Assembly: GCA_022711465.1 (NCBI GenBank)
Contig: JAKLEZ010000001.1
Span: 310,001 to 374,000, forward strand
DNA: 64,000 nt
Reading direction: 5' to 3'
Source of the DNA: Planctomycetota bacterium
GTDB taxonomy: Bacteria > Planctomycetota > Phycisphaerae > UBA1845 > PWPN01
A model generated the notes under the pieces. It did not search any database, was not told the DNA's origin, and was given only the letters and a program-made list of their open reading frames with translations. The translations under genes were made by a program, and so were the position numbers. Below are positions 25,058 to 34,197 of the stretch, one piece after another (positions within the stretch are counted from its first letter, which is position 1; each line of letters starts with the position of its first letter).

Positions 25058-26440
25058 ATGTCGTCGGAACGCATTACCCGCCGCAAATTCATGATCCAGG
25101 GCCGGAACGCAGGCCTGGCGTATGCCGGGGCTGCCGGCCTGGCCGCACTTGCGCAAGGCCAGGATATGGGGCAGCCGCCGGCCGCGAGACGCGAGCGCCG
25201 CAAGATCAGCCCCAACGACAAGATCCGCATCGGTCTCATCGGGGCCAACGGACAGGGCAACTGGAACCTGGATCAGCTCCTCCAGCAGCCGGATGTGGAG
25301 GTGGTCGCGGTCTGCGAAGTGTGGAAAGATCGACGCGATGCCACGCTGGCCAAGTGCGGCGGGAACGCGAAAGGCTACAACGACTTCCGCGAAGTGCTGG
25401 CCCGGGAGGACATTGACGCGGTGCTGATCGCCACGCCGCCGCACTGGCACGCGATCATGGCCGTCGCCGCCGCCGAGGCGGGCAAGGATTTCTACTGCGA
25501 GAAGCCGATGACCTTGAGCGTGGGCGAGAGCCTGGCCGTGGTGAAAGCCGCGAAGAAGAACCGTTGTGTCACCCAGGTTGGGACCCAGATCCACGCCACG
25601 CCGAACTACCGCAAGATCGTGAATATCGTGCGATCCGGTGTGCTGGGCAAGATCTGCGTTGCCCGCACGTTCCACGTCTTCAACCAAGGCCCCGAGGGCA
25701 TCGGCAACGTGGCGGACAGCGATCCGCCGCCCGGATTGGACTGGGACATGTGGCTAGGGCCGGGCCCCAAGCGGGGCTTCAACGCCCTGCTGGCCAAGGA
25801 CTCCGCTCATCATCCCTCGTTCATGGCCTACAGCGGCGGCTGGACGCCGGGCATGGCTCCACACCTGGTGGACCTTCCCTTCTGGGCATTGGAGCTCGGC
25901 CATCCTCTGTGTGCCACGAGCTCGGGCGGGCGGTACCTGATTCGCGATTGCGGCGACGCCTATGACTTCCAGGAGGTCCTCTGGCAGTTCCCGGGCTTCA
26001 CCATGACCTGGACGACCTCGCTGATCAACAGCTTTGCGTTCGACCTTCAGGGCGGTCCCGGGCTGCACCGTCGGCGCGGCATCTACTTCCAGGGCGTGAA
26101 CGGCACGATCATCGCCGACTACGATTACCTCAAGATTGTAGAGGAATCCGGCCGGATGAAAGGGGTCAAGATCGACGAGGTGCCCAAGGTGGTCGGCGAC
26201 TCGCCGGGCCACCACCGAGAGTGGCTGGACTGCATCCGCAGCCGCCAGCAGGCGAGTTGCAGCGTCGGGTATCACTACAAGATTGACGTGGCCATCAACC
26301 TGGCCATGATGTCGCTCAAGCTGGGGCGGTCGGTCCAGTTCGACCCGGCCACGGAGACGATCCCGAACGACCGGGAGGCAGCCAAGCTGCTCTTCCCGCC
26401 GTATCGCGATCCGTGGCGAATGCCCGCCGAATACATGTAG
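25058..26440 (+). CDS. Gfo/Idh/MocA-family oxidoreductase with Tat signal
   Basis: 460 residues. The N-terminus is a twin-arginine signal (TRRKFM at residues 7-12, followed by a hydrophobic Ala/Gly stretch), indicating folded export with bound NAD(P). The Rossmann loop is 'RIGLIGANGQGN' (57-68), and the family 'EKP' motif is at 148-150 in 'FYCEKPMTL'. The C-terminal sheet domain follows, with 'MAYSGGWTPGMAPHLVDLPFWAL' containing the usual catalytic His region. Exported Gfo/Idh/MocA proteins are very abundant in planctomycetes and probably oxidise sugars or sugar derivatives outside the cytoplasm. The start is supported by a GGAAGGAGG site 6-7 bases upstream. The substrate is unknown. Confidence 0.9.
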   Translation: MSSERITRRKFMIQGRNAGLAYAGAAGLAALAQGQDMGQPPAARRERRKISPNDKIRIGLIGANGQGNWNLDQLLQQPDVEVVAVCEVWKDRRDATLAKCGGNAKGYNDFREVLAREDIDAVLIATPPHWHAIMAVAAAEAGKDFYCEKPMTLSVGESLAVVKAAKKNRCVTQVGTQIHATPNYRKIVNIVRSGVLGKICVARTFHVFNQGPEGIGNVADSDPPPGLDWDMWLGPGPKRGFNALLAKDSAHHPSFMAYSGGWTPGMAPHLVDLPFWALELGHPLCATSSGGRYLIRDCGDAYDFQEVLWQFPGFTMTWTTSLINSFAFDLQGGPGLHRRRGIYFQGVNGTIIADYDYLKIVEESGRMKGVKIDEVPKVVGDSPGHHREWLDCIRSRQQASCSVGYHYKIDVAINLAMMSLKLGRSVQFDPATETIPNDREAAKLLFPPYRDPWRMPAEYM

Positions 26441-26603
26441 GCGTGCATTCTCGAATCCGTGCGGCACTGGTCTTGGACGCCCTCGCGGCTTGAACCGGCC
26501 GACGACAGTCGAGCGGCCACGAGTTCGAGGAAGGTGACGACCCAGGAGTTGCTGGGCCGGCGTGCCCGGGCGGCGGTTACAGACTCAGCGGGAGGAATGG
26601 TGC

Positions 26604-28016
26604 ATGCGACGCGTGTGTACCTGCCTGATGGCATTGGCGCTCGGTGAAAGTGGGGGCTACACGACGGCGGCCGACCTGGCTGCCGGCGTGACCTCGGTGG
26701 ACATCACCCCTCCGCAAGGCTGGCGGCTCTGCGGCTACTTCCACGAGCGAATCAACACCGCCACGCACGATCCGCTTCATGCCAAGGCAGCGGTCCTGCG
26801 TCAGGGCGAGACCCGGATGGCGATGGTCTTCTGCGACCTCATCGGCGTGCCGGCGGAGGTATCGTCCAAGGCCCGCATGCTGGCCAGTACGCGCACGGGC
26901 ATTCCGGTTCCGCATATCGTGGTGGCCGGCACCCACAGTCACACCGGGCCGCTCTATTTTGGAGCAAGCCGCGACGACTACCATGGGCGGGCCATCGCCA
27001 GACACGGGCGGGACGCCTGCGAACCGATCGACTACCCCGCGCAGCTCGTGGAGAAGATCGCCACCGCGATCGAACGCGCCGACGCCGCCGTGCGGCCCGT
27101 GGTCCTTGAAGCCGGTCTTACCCAGCAGGACCCTCTGCTGTCGTTCAACCGCCGGTTTCACATGAAGGACGGGACGGTCCGGTTCAATCCCGGGCAGAAG
27201 AATCCCGATATCGTGCGGCCCGCGGGTCCGATCGACTCGGACGTGGGTGTGGTGGTGCTGCGTGACAGGGGCACCGGAGCGCCCCTGGCCACACTGACCG
27301 TGCTCACTCTCCACCTGGACACCACCGGCGGCACGGAGTACTCGGCTGACTACCCCTACTACCTGGAGAAGCAGCTGAAGGGGGCGTTTGGACCGGCCTT
27401 GACCTCGTTGTTCGGGGTTGGCTGCTGCGGCGACATCAACCACATCGACGTGACTACGGCTGATCGCAGGAATGCGGAGGCCATCGGCACGATCCTGGCC
27501 AAGATGGTCCAAGCCGAGATTCCACGGCTTCGACCGCTTGGCCAGCCACAGCTGGCAGCGAGGTCGGCGACGGTCGACGTACCGCTGCAGCGGACCACGC
27601 CGGAGCAGGTAGCCAAGGCCAAGCGAGTAGTGGCCGAGGCCGAGGCCGGTCAGACCGCGTTCATGGAACTGGTCGAGGCCACCAAGATCCTGGACCTCCA
27701 GACGCACAAAGGTCCGACTTTGCCCCTCGAAGTCCAGGTTTTGCGCATCGGGGCGGAGCTGGCGGTCGTCACCTTGCCCGGCGAAGTGTTCGTCGAACTG
27801 GGCTTGGCCATCAAGCGCGCCTCACCCTTCAAGACCACGCTGGTCATTGAGCTGGCCAACGAGTACCCCGCCTACATCCCGACGAGGAAGGCCTTCGCCG
27901 AGGGCAGCTACGAGACGGTCAATAGCCGCATCCTGCCCGGCGGAGGCGAGATGCTGGTCGATGCCGCGGTCAAGCTGCTGAAGGAGTTGGCCCCGTCGGC
28001 CCCGGAGAAGCGCTGA
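26604..28016 (+). CDS. Secreted neutral/alkaline ceramidase-like protein (N-terminal domain family)
   Basis: 470 residues with a short signal region (MRRVCTCLMALALGE). The body resembles the N-terminal domain of neutral/alkaline non-lysosomal ceramidases: 'AGVTSVDITPPQGWRLCGYFHER' (repeating the DITP motif), 'VVAGTHSHTGP' with two metal-site His, and 'GVGCCGDINHI'. The residues that would bind zinc (HSH and a later His) are present. In planctomycetes this family is widespread, and activity on ceramides is unproven; another amide or ester may be the substrate. The ATG at 26604 follows GGGAGGAATGG. It lies 163 bases after the oxidoreductase on the same strand. Confidence 0.8.
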   Translation: MRRVCTCLMALALGESGGYTTAADLAAGVTSVDITPPQGWRLCGYFHERINTATHDPLHAKAAVLRQGETRMAMVFCDLIGVPAEVSSKARMLASTRTGIPVPHIVVAGTHSHTGPLYFGASRDDYHGRAIARHGRDACEPIDYPAQLVEKIATAIERADAAVRPVVLEAGLTQQDPLLSFNRRFHMKDGTVRFNPGQKNPDIVRPAGPIDSDVGVVVLRDRGTGAPLATLTVLTLHLDTTGGTEYSADYPYYLEKQLKGAFGPALTSLFGVGCCGDINHIDVTTADRRNAEAIGTILAKMVQAEIPRLRPLGQPQLAARSATVDVPLQRTTPEQVAKAKRVVAEAEAGQTAFMELVEATKILDLQTHKGPTLPLEVQVLRIGAELAVVTLPGEVFVELGLAIKRASPFKTTLVIELANEYPAYIPTRKAFAEGSYETVNSRILPGGGEMLVDAAVKLLKELAPSAPEKR

Positions 28017-28101
28017 CGCACGGATTCGAGCCGAGGATCACGCGTTGCCGGACAAGGGGTGCGTGGGATGGCATCTGTCTTCCGGCAGGACGGATGGGGT
28101 T

Positions 28102-30213
28102 TCAGCCGCCGAGGGGGGTGATGCGATCGGCCGCTCCGGTCCCCTCTCCGGCCGCCTGGGCCTTGCCGAGCCGGGCCAGCAGCGTCGAATCCGGCTCGTA
28201 GCGGCCGATGTAGCAGGTGAACGGCCGCGCGGATGACTCGTAGTAGGCCAGTTGATGGGTGTGCCAGCCGGCGAGCAGATCGCGCATTGCAGAGAGCAGA
28301 TCAGGGCGTTCGTCGACGAGGTTGTGGGTTTCGTCCGGATCGACCTTGAGGTCGAACAGGTACTCCCGCACGTCGGTGAGGTCGTAGGTGTACTTGATCT
28401 TGTTGACGCACGCCACTTCCTGCCAGCGCGTGTACTGGGTCATGGAGAAGATTGGCCGGTCGCGGTCGGTGTAAGCCGGGTCCAGGATGTTGACCCCCTG
28501 CCAGCTCGGGTGGGGGGCGAAGCCGACCAGGGCGGCCACGGTCGGAGCGATGTCGATGCCGGAGACGGTGTGCGGCACTCGAGCGGGGATGGTCGCCGGC
28601 AGGCGCGGGCGGATATCTGACCCGGCGTACACGATGAGCGGGATGTGGATCATCTCCTCCCAGGTGTGTGTTCCATGGCGTGCCAGGCCGTGCTGCATGA
28701 AAGCCTCGCCGTGGTCGCCGGTAATCATGATGATCGAGCGGTCGAGTTGGCCCGCCTTCGCCAGGGCATCGCGGATCCGGCCGACCCAGTAGTCGGCGTA
28801 GCGCATTGCGTTGTCGTACTGGTTGCGAAGCTGGGGCACGATCTCGGCGGGAATGTGGAGGATGCCGTCGCCGTTCGAGTAAAGCGGCGGGACCGGCTGA
28901 TAATGGCTGAACCAGGGTTCCGGCACCTCATAGTTGAAGTGGGGAGACTGCAGGTAGAAGCCGGCGTAAAACGGACGGGGGTCGCGGCGCGCCGCCAGCC
29001 ATTCCTCGAACCGCCCCACCGCGATCCTGTCGTCCATCCTCATGCAGTCGGCCTGGGCCAGACCGCACGTATCGTGCGAGAAGTACAGATCGAAGTCCGA
29101 AGGCGGACTGAAGCGGTTGATGTGGTCGAAGCTCTCATTACCACTACTGAACATATTTAGCTGGTATCCGGCCAGCTTCAGGGCCCGAGGCAGACCCATG
29201 AACGGGAACTCGTTGCCGAAGTAGTCGAAACGCCGGCCGCGGAGCATATACAGCGAAGTTGTGATCGAGGTCAGGCCGCAGCTGCTGAATGAGGCCCCGG
29301 CCACGCAGTGCTCGAACAGGACGCCCCCCGCCGCCAGGGCGTCGATGTTCGGAGTGATGTCCTCCCTGGGATAGCCATAGCAGTGGAGAGCCTTGGCCGA
29401 GGTCGATTCCATGAGGATGTAGATGATGTTCGGCGCAGGGTCATGCGGCTTGCCCATCGACGCCTGGTACTGCTGCTCGGTGATGACCGGTGACCCGAAG
29501 CGGGCGGGAGCCGGCCGATCGAGATCGATGCCAACCAGCGCCCGAGCCAATCCGATGACTCGCAGTGGCGGCGAAGACCGGGCCAGCTCGACCAGCCCGA
29601 GGCTTGGCCTGGCGCGGAACTGCCAAGCCAGCATCACGGCGATCACCAGCACCGCCGCCGCGAGCAGCCCGATCCGACGCCGCGGCGACGAACGGTACGG
29701 CGGTGGATCCGTCTGTCCGCGCGACTCCATCGTCCGGTGCGAACGAAGAGCGCGGCGATGGACGAGGGCAATAACCAGCACCGTCAGGACGGCAGCGAGC
29801 ACGAGGTAGCGGGCGGCCATGCGCCAGGCATTCTGGAGCACCGCGGCGGTGTCGTGCCATAGCATCGCCAGAGCCCCGATCCCCAGAACCTCGGAAGTCT
29901 GCCAGTACAGCAGTTCGTTGAGCAACAGCCAGAGGAAGGCCGGGGCAACCAGCGCTGTCTCGATGCCGGCCGCGACCGAGGCCCGGCTTTTTGCGGGCAC
30001 CTGAGCACTGATCAGCGAGACCAGAACCGCCGTGCCGCCGCCCGCGGCCGCCCCGACGGCGGCAAACAGGGCAACTGCCCAGGCCAAGGCAGCCAGTCGC
30101 GTGCCCAGGGCAAGATCGCCGGCCATACGGAAGCAGGCCGTCCACGCCCCATAGAGGGCGAGGAGAATGGCGCCGTAGGCCACGCGTCGTGCGATGTACG
30201 GTTCTCCGGTCAT
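28102..30213 (-). CDS. Membrane-anchored sulfatase-fold protein (alkaline-phosphatase superfamily), non-canonical active-site motif
   Basis: 703 residues. The first ~220 carry about five membrane segments. The C-terminal extracytoplasmic domain has sulfatase-fold landmarks: 'NIIYILMESTSAKALHCYGYPREDITPNIDALAAGGVLF', then 'HFNYEVP', 'IIMITGDHGEAF', 'HGTHTWEEMIHIPLIVY' and 'LFDLKVDPDETHNL'. The nucleophile segment reads 'FSSCGLTSITTSLY', where a sulfatase would have C/S-x-P-x-R. The pentapeptide is thus replaced, leaving only a Ser, so this could be a phosphotransferase of the LtaS/EptA kind or an atypical sulfatase. The start at 30213 is preferred over an upstream GTG, as GGTGGA precedes it. 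Transcribed away from the PHP gene. Confidence 0.8.
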   Translation of the reverse strand: MTGEPYIARRVAYGAILLALYGAWTACFRMAGDLALGTRLAALAWAVALFAAVGAAAGGGTAVLVSLISAQVPAKSRASVAAGIETALVAPAFLWLLLNELLYWQTSEVLGIGALAMLWHDTAAVLQNAWRMAARYLVLAAVLTVLVIALVHRRALRSHRTMESRGQTDPPPYRSSPRRRIGLLAAAVLVIAVMLAWQFRARPSLGLVELARSSPPLRVIGLARALVGIDLDRPAPARFGSPVITEQQYQASMGKPHDPAPNIIYILMESTSAKALHCYGYPREDITPNIDALAAGGVLFEHCVAGASFSSCGLTSITTSLYMLRGRRFDYFGNEFPFMGLPRALKLAGYQLNMFSSGNESFDHINRFSPPSDFDLYFSHDTCGLAQADCMRMDDRIAVGRFEEWLAARRDPRPFYAGFYLQSPHFNYEVPEPWFSHYQPVPPLYSNGDGILHIPAEIVPQLRNQYDNAMRYADYWVGRIRDALAKAGQLDRSIIMITGDHGEAFMQHGLARHGTHTWEEMIHIPLIVYAGSDIRPRLPATIPARVPHTVSGIDIAPTVAALVGFAPHPSWQGVNILDPAYTDRDRPIFSMTQYTRWQEVACVNKIKYTYDLTDVREYLFDLKVDPDETHNLVDERPDLLSAMRDLLAGWHTHQLAYYESSARPFTCYIGRYEPDSTLLARLGKAQAAGEGTGAADRITPLGG

Positions 30214-30270
30214 GCGCGATTGTCCACCACGACTCACTGCCTTCAAGGTGAGCTTTTCCACCAGGCTTCT

Positions 30271-30298
30271 ATTCTATGCCCGGCCCGCCCGGGAGCAA
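30271..30298 (-). promoter_or_regulatory. Candidate promoter for the sulfatase-fold gene
   Basis: On the minus strand, TAGAAT (30271-30276, 5 of 6 to the -10 consensus) lies 16 bases from TTGCTC (30293-30298, weak -35). It sits 58 bases upstream of the gene start. Suggestive only. Confidence 0.3.
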
Positions 30299-30404
30299 AA
30301 TCTGAGCATTCGCCTGGCCTATGACGATGGCGGGGCGCCGGCATTGCGGTTATCTTGCGTTCAGTTGTGGCAAGTGAACCCCACCGTCATGTCAGGAGGA
30401 AGCG

Positions 30405-31706
30405 ATGATCGGTCACAGGCCAGTATGTCTCTGGATGGGTTTGGTGATCGCAGGGATTGGACTTTGCCCCGCGGGCTGCGCGCTGGCGGAGGTGACCGGC
30501 AAGGACGCTGCTGCGGCAGGCCAACCGCAATGGTACAAGGGCAACACGCACACGCACAGCTGGTGGAGCGATGGCGACAGCCCGCCCGAGGTGGTCACCG
30601 CGTGGTACAAGGAGCACGGTTACCACTTCCTGGTGATGACCGACCACGGCTCGATCGACGATGGCGATCGGTGGTTCGTACCCAACAACGCCGCTCGCCA
30701 GCGGGCGGCCGCCCGGTACGAAAAGGCTTTCGGCCAGCCGTGGGTGGAGAAACGCCCCAAGGGCAAGGAGACGGAGTACCACCTCAAGACGCTGGATCAG
30801 ATCCGTCAGCGATTCGGGGAAACCGGGCGGTTCCTGCTGATCACCGGCGAGGAGATCACTGATGCCTGCGGCGACAAGCCGGTCCACCTTTGCGGGATCA
30901 GTCTTCGCCGGCCGATCAAGACGCAGCATGGCGACACCGTGGCCGCAACCATCCAGAACAACGTCGATGCGGTGGTGGCCCAGAGTCGGAAGCTCAACAC
31001 GCCCATGTTGGTGCACATCAATCACCCGAACTACAAGTGGGGCATTACCGCGGAGGATCTGTTCCTGGTGAAGGGCACGAAGTTCTTCGAGGTCCAGAAC
31101 GGAGCCGGGGTGCGGGATGCGGGTGACCGGCTCCACACCTCGACCGAACGGGTGTGGGATATTGTTCTCGCCAAGCGACTAGGGGAGCTGGGGCTGCCAG
31201 TCATGTACGGTGTGGGCACCGACGACGCGCATCGCTTCGTGGCGACGAAAACCAGCCCCGTTGCCGGCGGGCGCTCCTGGATCATGGTCCGGGCCAGGAG
31301 CCTCGAGCCCGGGGCCCTGATCGAGGCCATGAACCGAGGCGACTTCTACGCCAGCAACGGGGTTACACTCAAGGACGTTCGTTTCGAGAGGAACACGCTC
31401 GCGATCGAGATCGATCCGAAGCCTGGCGTCACCTACCGAACGCAGTTCATCGGCACGCTAGCCGGCTTCAACCCGACCAGCCAGCCGGCGGACCCCAAGG
31501 ACCCGAAGGCCCATCTGACCGGCAGATACAGCCCGGAGATCGGGAAGGTGCTCAGCGAACAATCCGGTACCCGAGTGAGCTACAGGCTCACCGGGCGAGA
31601 ACTGTACGTCCGGGCGAAGGTCACGGCCGAGAATCGGACCGCCACTGCACCCTCAGCGGCGGGCAGCCGGGCGGCCTGGGTGCAGCCGGTCCAGCCCGAG
31701 AGGTAG
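30405..31706 (+). CDS. Secreted PHP-domain phosphoesterase-like protein
   Basis: 433 residues. Export signal at residues 1-29, with 'PAGC' possibly a lipobox. The PHP metal motifs are NTHTHS (H49, H51) and 'MTDHG' (D80, H81), followed by 'ITGEEITD', 'LVHINHPNY' and 'GTDDAHRF', giving a complete polymerase-and-histidinol-phosphatase metal centre. A C-terminal beta extension ('GVTYRTQFIGTLAGFN') resembles those of CehA/McbA-type PHP hydrolases. Such exported PHP proteins are common in planctomycetes and their natural substrates are unknown; a phosphate or sulfate ester is likely. The start follows the strong AGGAGGAAGCG site. No similarly oriented neighbour follows within 298 bases. Confidence 0.85.
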   Translation: MIGHRPVCLWMGLVIAGIGLCPAGCALAEVTGKDAAAAGQPQWYKGNTHTHSWWSDGDSPPEVVTAWYKEHGYHFLVMTDHGSIDDGDRWFVPNNAARQRAAARYEKAFGQPWVEKRPKGKETEYHLKTLDQIRQRFGETGRFLLITGEEITDACGDKPVHLCGISLRRPIKTQHGDTVAATIQNNVDAVVAQSRKLNTPMLVHINHPNYKWGITAEDLFLVKGTKFFEVQNGAGVRDAGDRLHTSTERVWDIVLAKRLGELGLPVMYGVGTDDAHRFVATKTSPVAGGRSWIMVRARSLEPGALIEAMNRGDFYASNGVTLKDVRFERNTLAIEIDPKPGVTYRTQFIGTLAGFNPTSQPADPKDPKAHLTGRYSPEIGKVLSEQSGTRVSYRLTGRELYVRAKVTAENRTATAPSAAGSRAAWVQPVQPER

Positions 31707-32004
31707 CGCCAGCGAGCGTGCGGCGCCTCGGCCCGGCGACAGTCGGCCTGCGGGCGACGATCTGCCCTTCGTAGGGACGCGACCGAAGGGCGGGGGGCGG
31801 ATAGGTGCTCATCGAATTGAAGCGGCTCAGCCCGGGCCGGGAAATCCGCAGCGGGAACCAAGAGAACGAGATCGAACGCGAGGTAACGAATCCGGTACTC
31901 CCAGCAGCGACACCATTGCGGAGCAGTAGAGAGCCTGGCGGCGGGCTGGTCCGGCAAGGTCGGCTCCATTCCCCCATCAGGCCGGCCGGGTCAAACGTGT
32001 GGTG
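31707..32004. other. Convergent gap with one hairpin
   Basis: 298 bases between two convergent genes. The only structure seen is an inverted repeat GCCCTTCG / CGAAGGGC (31764-31771 and 31784-31791, 12-base loop), which could serve as a terminator in both directions, though no T-tract follows. No supported gene. Confidence 0.45.
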
Positions 32005-32868
32005 TCACATCACGGGAGTTGGCGGATTGGTGAAGGACGACCGGCCGGTGCTCGGTCTGAGCCGAGGGTGCAGGTCTCCGCCGGCGGCGCGAGCCATGGA
32101 TACTTTGCGGGCAAGAGCCAGCCAGTGTCGGCGGCCCATCGCGGAACGATACGTTCCCGGCGACGTCCGGGCCAGCACCTCCACTCGCCCCATGGCCAGT
32201 TCGTGCATTGCCTCCACGAGGAGCCGGCCGCCAAGCACGGTGGCCTTGGCGAAGAGCGGCGGGTAGGTGTCCGTGTCCACCGCGCGAAGATGCTGTCGCT
32301 TGAGAATCGGCCCGGTGTCGATCCCCTCGTCGATCAGGTGCACGGAGACTCCTATCCACTCGTGGCGATCCTCCAGAAGACCCCAGGCGATCGACTGACA
32401 GCCGCGGATATCGGGCAGGAATCCGTGATGGACGTTCACCACTCCCCGCCGGGCAAGCTGAATCAGCGGGGAGCGGATGATGCCGGCGCCATTCTGAAAC
32501 AGAGCAGTCACCCCCGCGTCGCGAAGTATCTGGAGTGACAAGCGATCATGGATGCTGTCTACCAGGACCACCTGCGGGCCCGAGTCATACTCGGCGCGTT
32601 CGCCAAGCTCGGCGAATCGGTTTCTCAGGTACTGACGGATCTCCCTTTGCCGCTGCCGCTCGAACGACCAATCGAGCACCGAGGAGATGAGCGCCCGGCC
32701 GCCCTTCTTGGCGACGGTTTCCACGACCTTCTCTGCCAGCTCCGGCGTGCTGCGAGACCGCACCCGCTGCACCAGGATGATCGGCACATCGAAATGGCGA
32801 ATGACCTGGTTGCCGAGGTAGAAATCGGTGATGTGGTTCTCGGTGGATGCCAGAATTCCGATTTTCAT
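32005..32868 (-). CDS. Formyltransferase-family protein
   Basis: 287 residues. The formyl-transferase motif is present: 'NVHHGFLPDIRGCQSIAW' (Asn-x-His pair and the P-x-x-RG substrate loop), then 'SVHLIDEGIDTGPIL' carrying the catalytic Asp. This matches folate-dependent transferases that act on UDP-sugars or amino sugars (such as VioF/WlaRD-type N-formyltransferases) rather than methionyl-tRNA. The ATG overlaps the stop of the upstream deacetylase (ATGA), so the pair is coupled. In a region with a polyprenyl glycosylphosphotransferase it may formylate an amino sugar of the exopolysaccharide after deacetylation. Inferred, not shown. Confidence 0.75.
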   Translation of the reverse strand: MKIGILASTENHITDFYLGNQVIRHFDVPIILVQRVRSRSTPELAEKVVETVAKKGGRALISSVLDWSFERQRQREIRQYLRNRFAELGERAEYDSGPQVVLVDSIHDRLSLQILRDAGVTALFQNGAGIIRSPLIQLARRGVVNVHHGFLPDIRGCQSIAWGLLEDRHEWIGVSVHLIDEGIDTGPILKRQHLRAVDTDTYPPLFAKATVLGGRLLVEAMHELAMGRVEVLARTSPGTYRSAMGRRHWLALARKVSMARAAGGDLHPRLRPSTGRSSFTNPPTPVM

Positions 32869-33890
32869 CCGATGGTCCGCTCCGGGACCGACAGCCGTCT
32901 GTCACGCAAGCCGCAGACCTGGGCCAGGAACACGTCTTCTGAGGTGTGCAGGCCGACGCAGTGTCTCCGCAGGCCCCATACCGACGTACTTGGGGTATTG
33001 CACCCGGGTAATTCGGTGACCGCATAGGGCACGTTCAGAGCCTGGAGGCAGCTGACGTCGTCGGGGCCGAAATCGCCGGCCAGGCCATTGGGATAGGAGA
33101 ATGGCACGCGATCGAGCCCCAGCCGAGCGTCCACTTCGGCGACGGAACGGGTGATTTCCCGCTGCCGGGTCTCGAGGTCCTCGCGTCCCAGAATCACGTG
33201 ATTGATCGTGTGCGCGCCGATCTCCATCCCCGCATCACGGAGGCAACCGGCATCTTCCCACGACATCATCCGCAGCGACCGAACCGCTGCCGGGTCGATC
33301 TTCTCCATGTTCGTCGACCACAATGGTTCGATTTCGGATTCGAGAAGCACGTGGTTGTGCTGTTTGTGAAAACCCGGGTGGGCCAGTACCGCCTGCATGA
33401 ACGGGGACAGGGGCCCCTCCAGCCGTCCGCTGCGCTGCACTTGGCGAAGGAGCCGAATGCGATCGTTGGCCAGGAGACGATCCTCGCCCATGTAGCCGGT
33501 TGTAAGGAAGAACGAGGCGAGGAAACCGTACTGCCGGAGCATGGGCAACGCAAGCGACACGTTATCGCCAAAGCCGTCATCGAAGGTCAGACAGACGACG
33601 GGCTGGTCCATGGTCCCACCGCCCTGGCAACGGTTGACCACCTCTCCCAGCGGGTGGACGGTACCGGAGCCGAGGCCGGCCAGGAGATTCATCTGCCGTT
33701 CAAACTGTGACACGGTGACATAGTGCGGCGGCACCCAGGGCCGATCGGCCAGTTCGTCGGGCACCAGCCCGTGATATGCCAGGACGCGGAACTGACCCGT
33801 TGACGAACGGAATCGGTGCTTGGCCCATCCGGTCCGAATGGCCAAGGTTTCCGCGGCACGGTTGGCGAGCCTGCTCAGGCGTGCGGGCAT
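32865..33890 (-). CDS. Polysaccharide deacetylase (NodB homology/CE4-type)
   Basis: 341 residues. Motif 1 is TFDDG (102-106), the zinc-binding His pair is in 'GAHTINHVIL', motif 3 has 'FSYPNGLAGD', and the region 'QYGFLASFFLTTGYMG' is typical of NodB-type deacetylases. No signal peptide is obvious, so it may be cytoplasmic or membrane-associated. It would remove N-acetyl groups from a sugar unit of the envelope or exopolysaccharide. The ATG at 33890 follows GAGGATT. Coupled to the formyltransferase by ATGA, suggesting deacetylation then formylation of an amino sugar. Confidence 0.85.
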   Translation of the reverse strand: MPARLSRLANRAAETLAIRTGWAKHRFRSSTGQFRVLAYHGLVPDELADRPWVPPHYVTVSQFERQMNLLAGLGSGTVHPLGEVVNRCQGGGTMDQPVVCLTFDDGFGDNVSLALPMLRQYGFLASFFLTTGYMGEDRLLANDRIRLLRQVQRSGRLEGPLSPFMQAVLAHPGFHKQHNHVLLESEIEPLWSTNMEKIDPAAVRSLRMMSWEDAGCLRDAGMEIGAHTINHVILGREDLETRQREITRSVAEVDARLGLDRVPFSYPNGLAGDFGPDDVSCLQALNVPYAVTELPGCNTPSTSVWGLRRHCVGLHTSEDVFLAQVCGLRDRRLSVPERTIG

Positions 33891-34197
33891 GGAATCCTCG
33901 CGACATTGTCATCCATGCGTGTTTATCGGAAGCAGCCGGGACGGGCTCAACTTGCGGCTGGATGAACGGGCACGCGACCCGAATCACCGGGCCGTCCACA
34001 GCATGGACCGATAACATCGGACCGCTCGCCCGCCGGGGGGCCCGGCGCCAGGGAGGTCGGGAGGACAGGGACCGGCCGACCCCGTTGGTGAGATCCGTTT
34101 CTATCTGCTTTGGGCTAGGGAGTGACCGGCATTTCTGCAGCCGTCGGCGAGGGCGGAGAATGCGTGGCGATACCGCCTGGCGGTGCAGGTTCCCGGT
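33891..34197 (-). other. Gene-free stretch between deacetylase and glycosylphosphotransferase
   Basis: 307 bases on the same strand as both neighbours. I see no supported gene, strong hairpin or clear promoter. The two flanking genes could still share a transcript. Confidence 0.5.
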
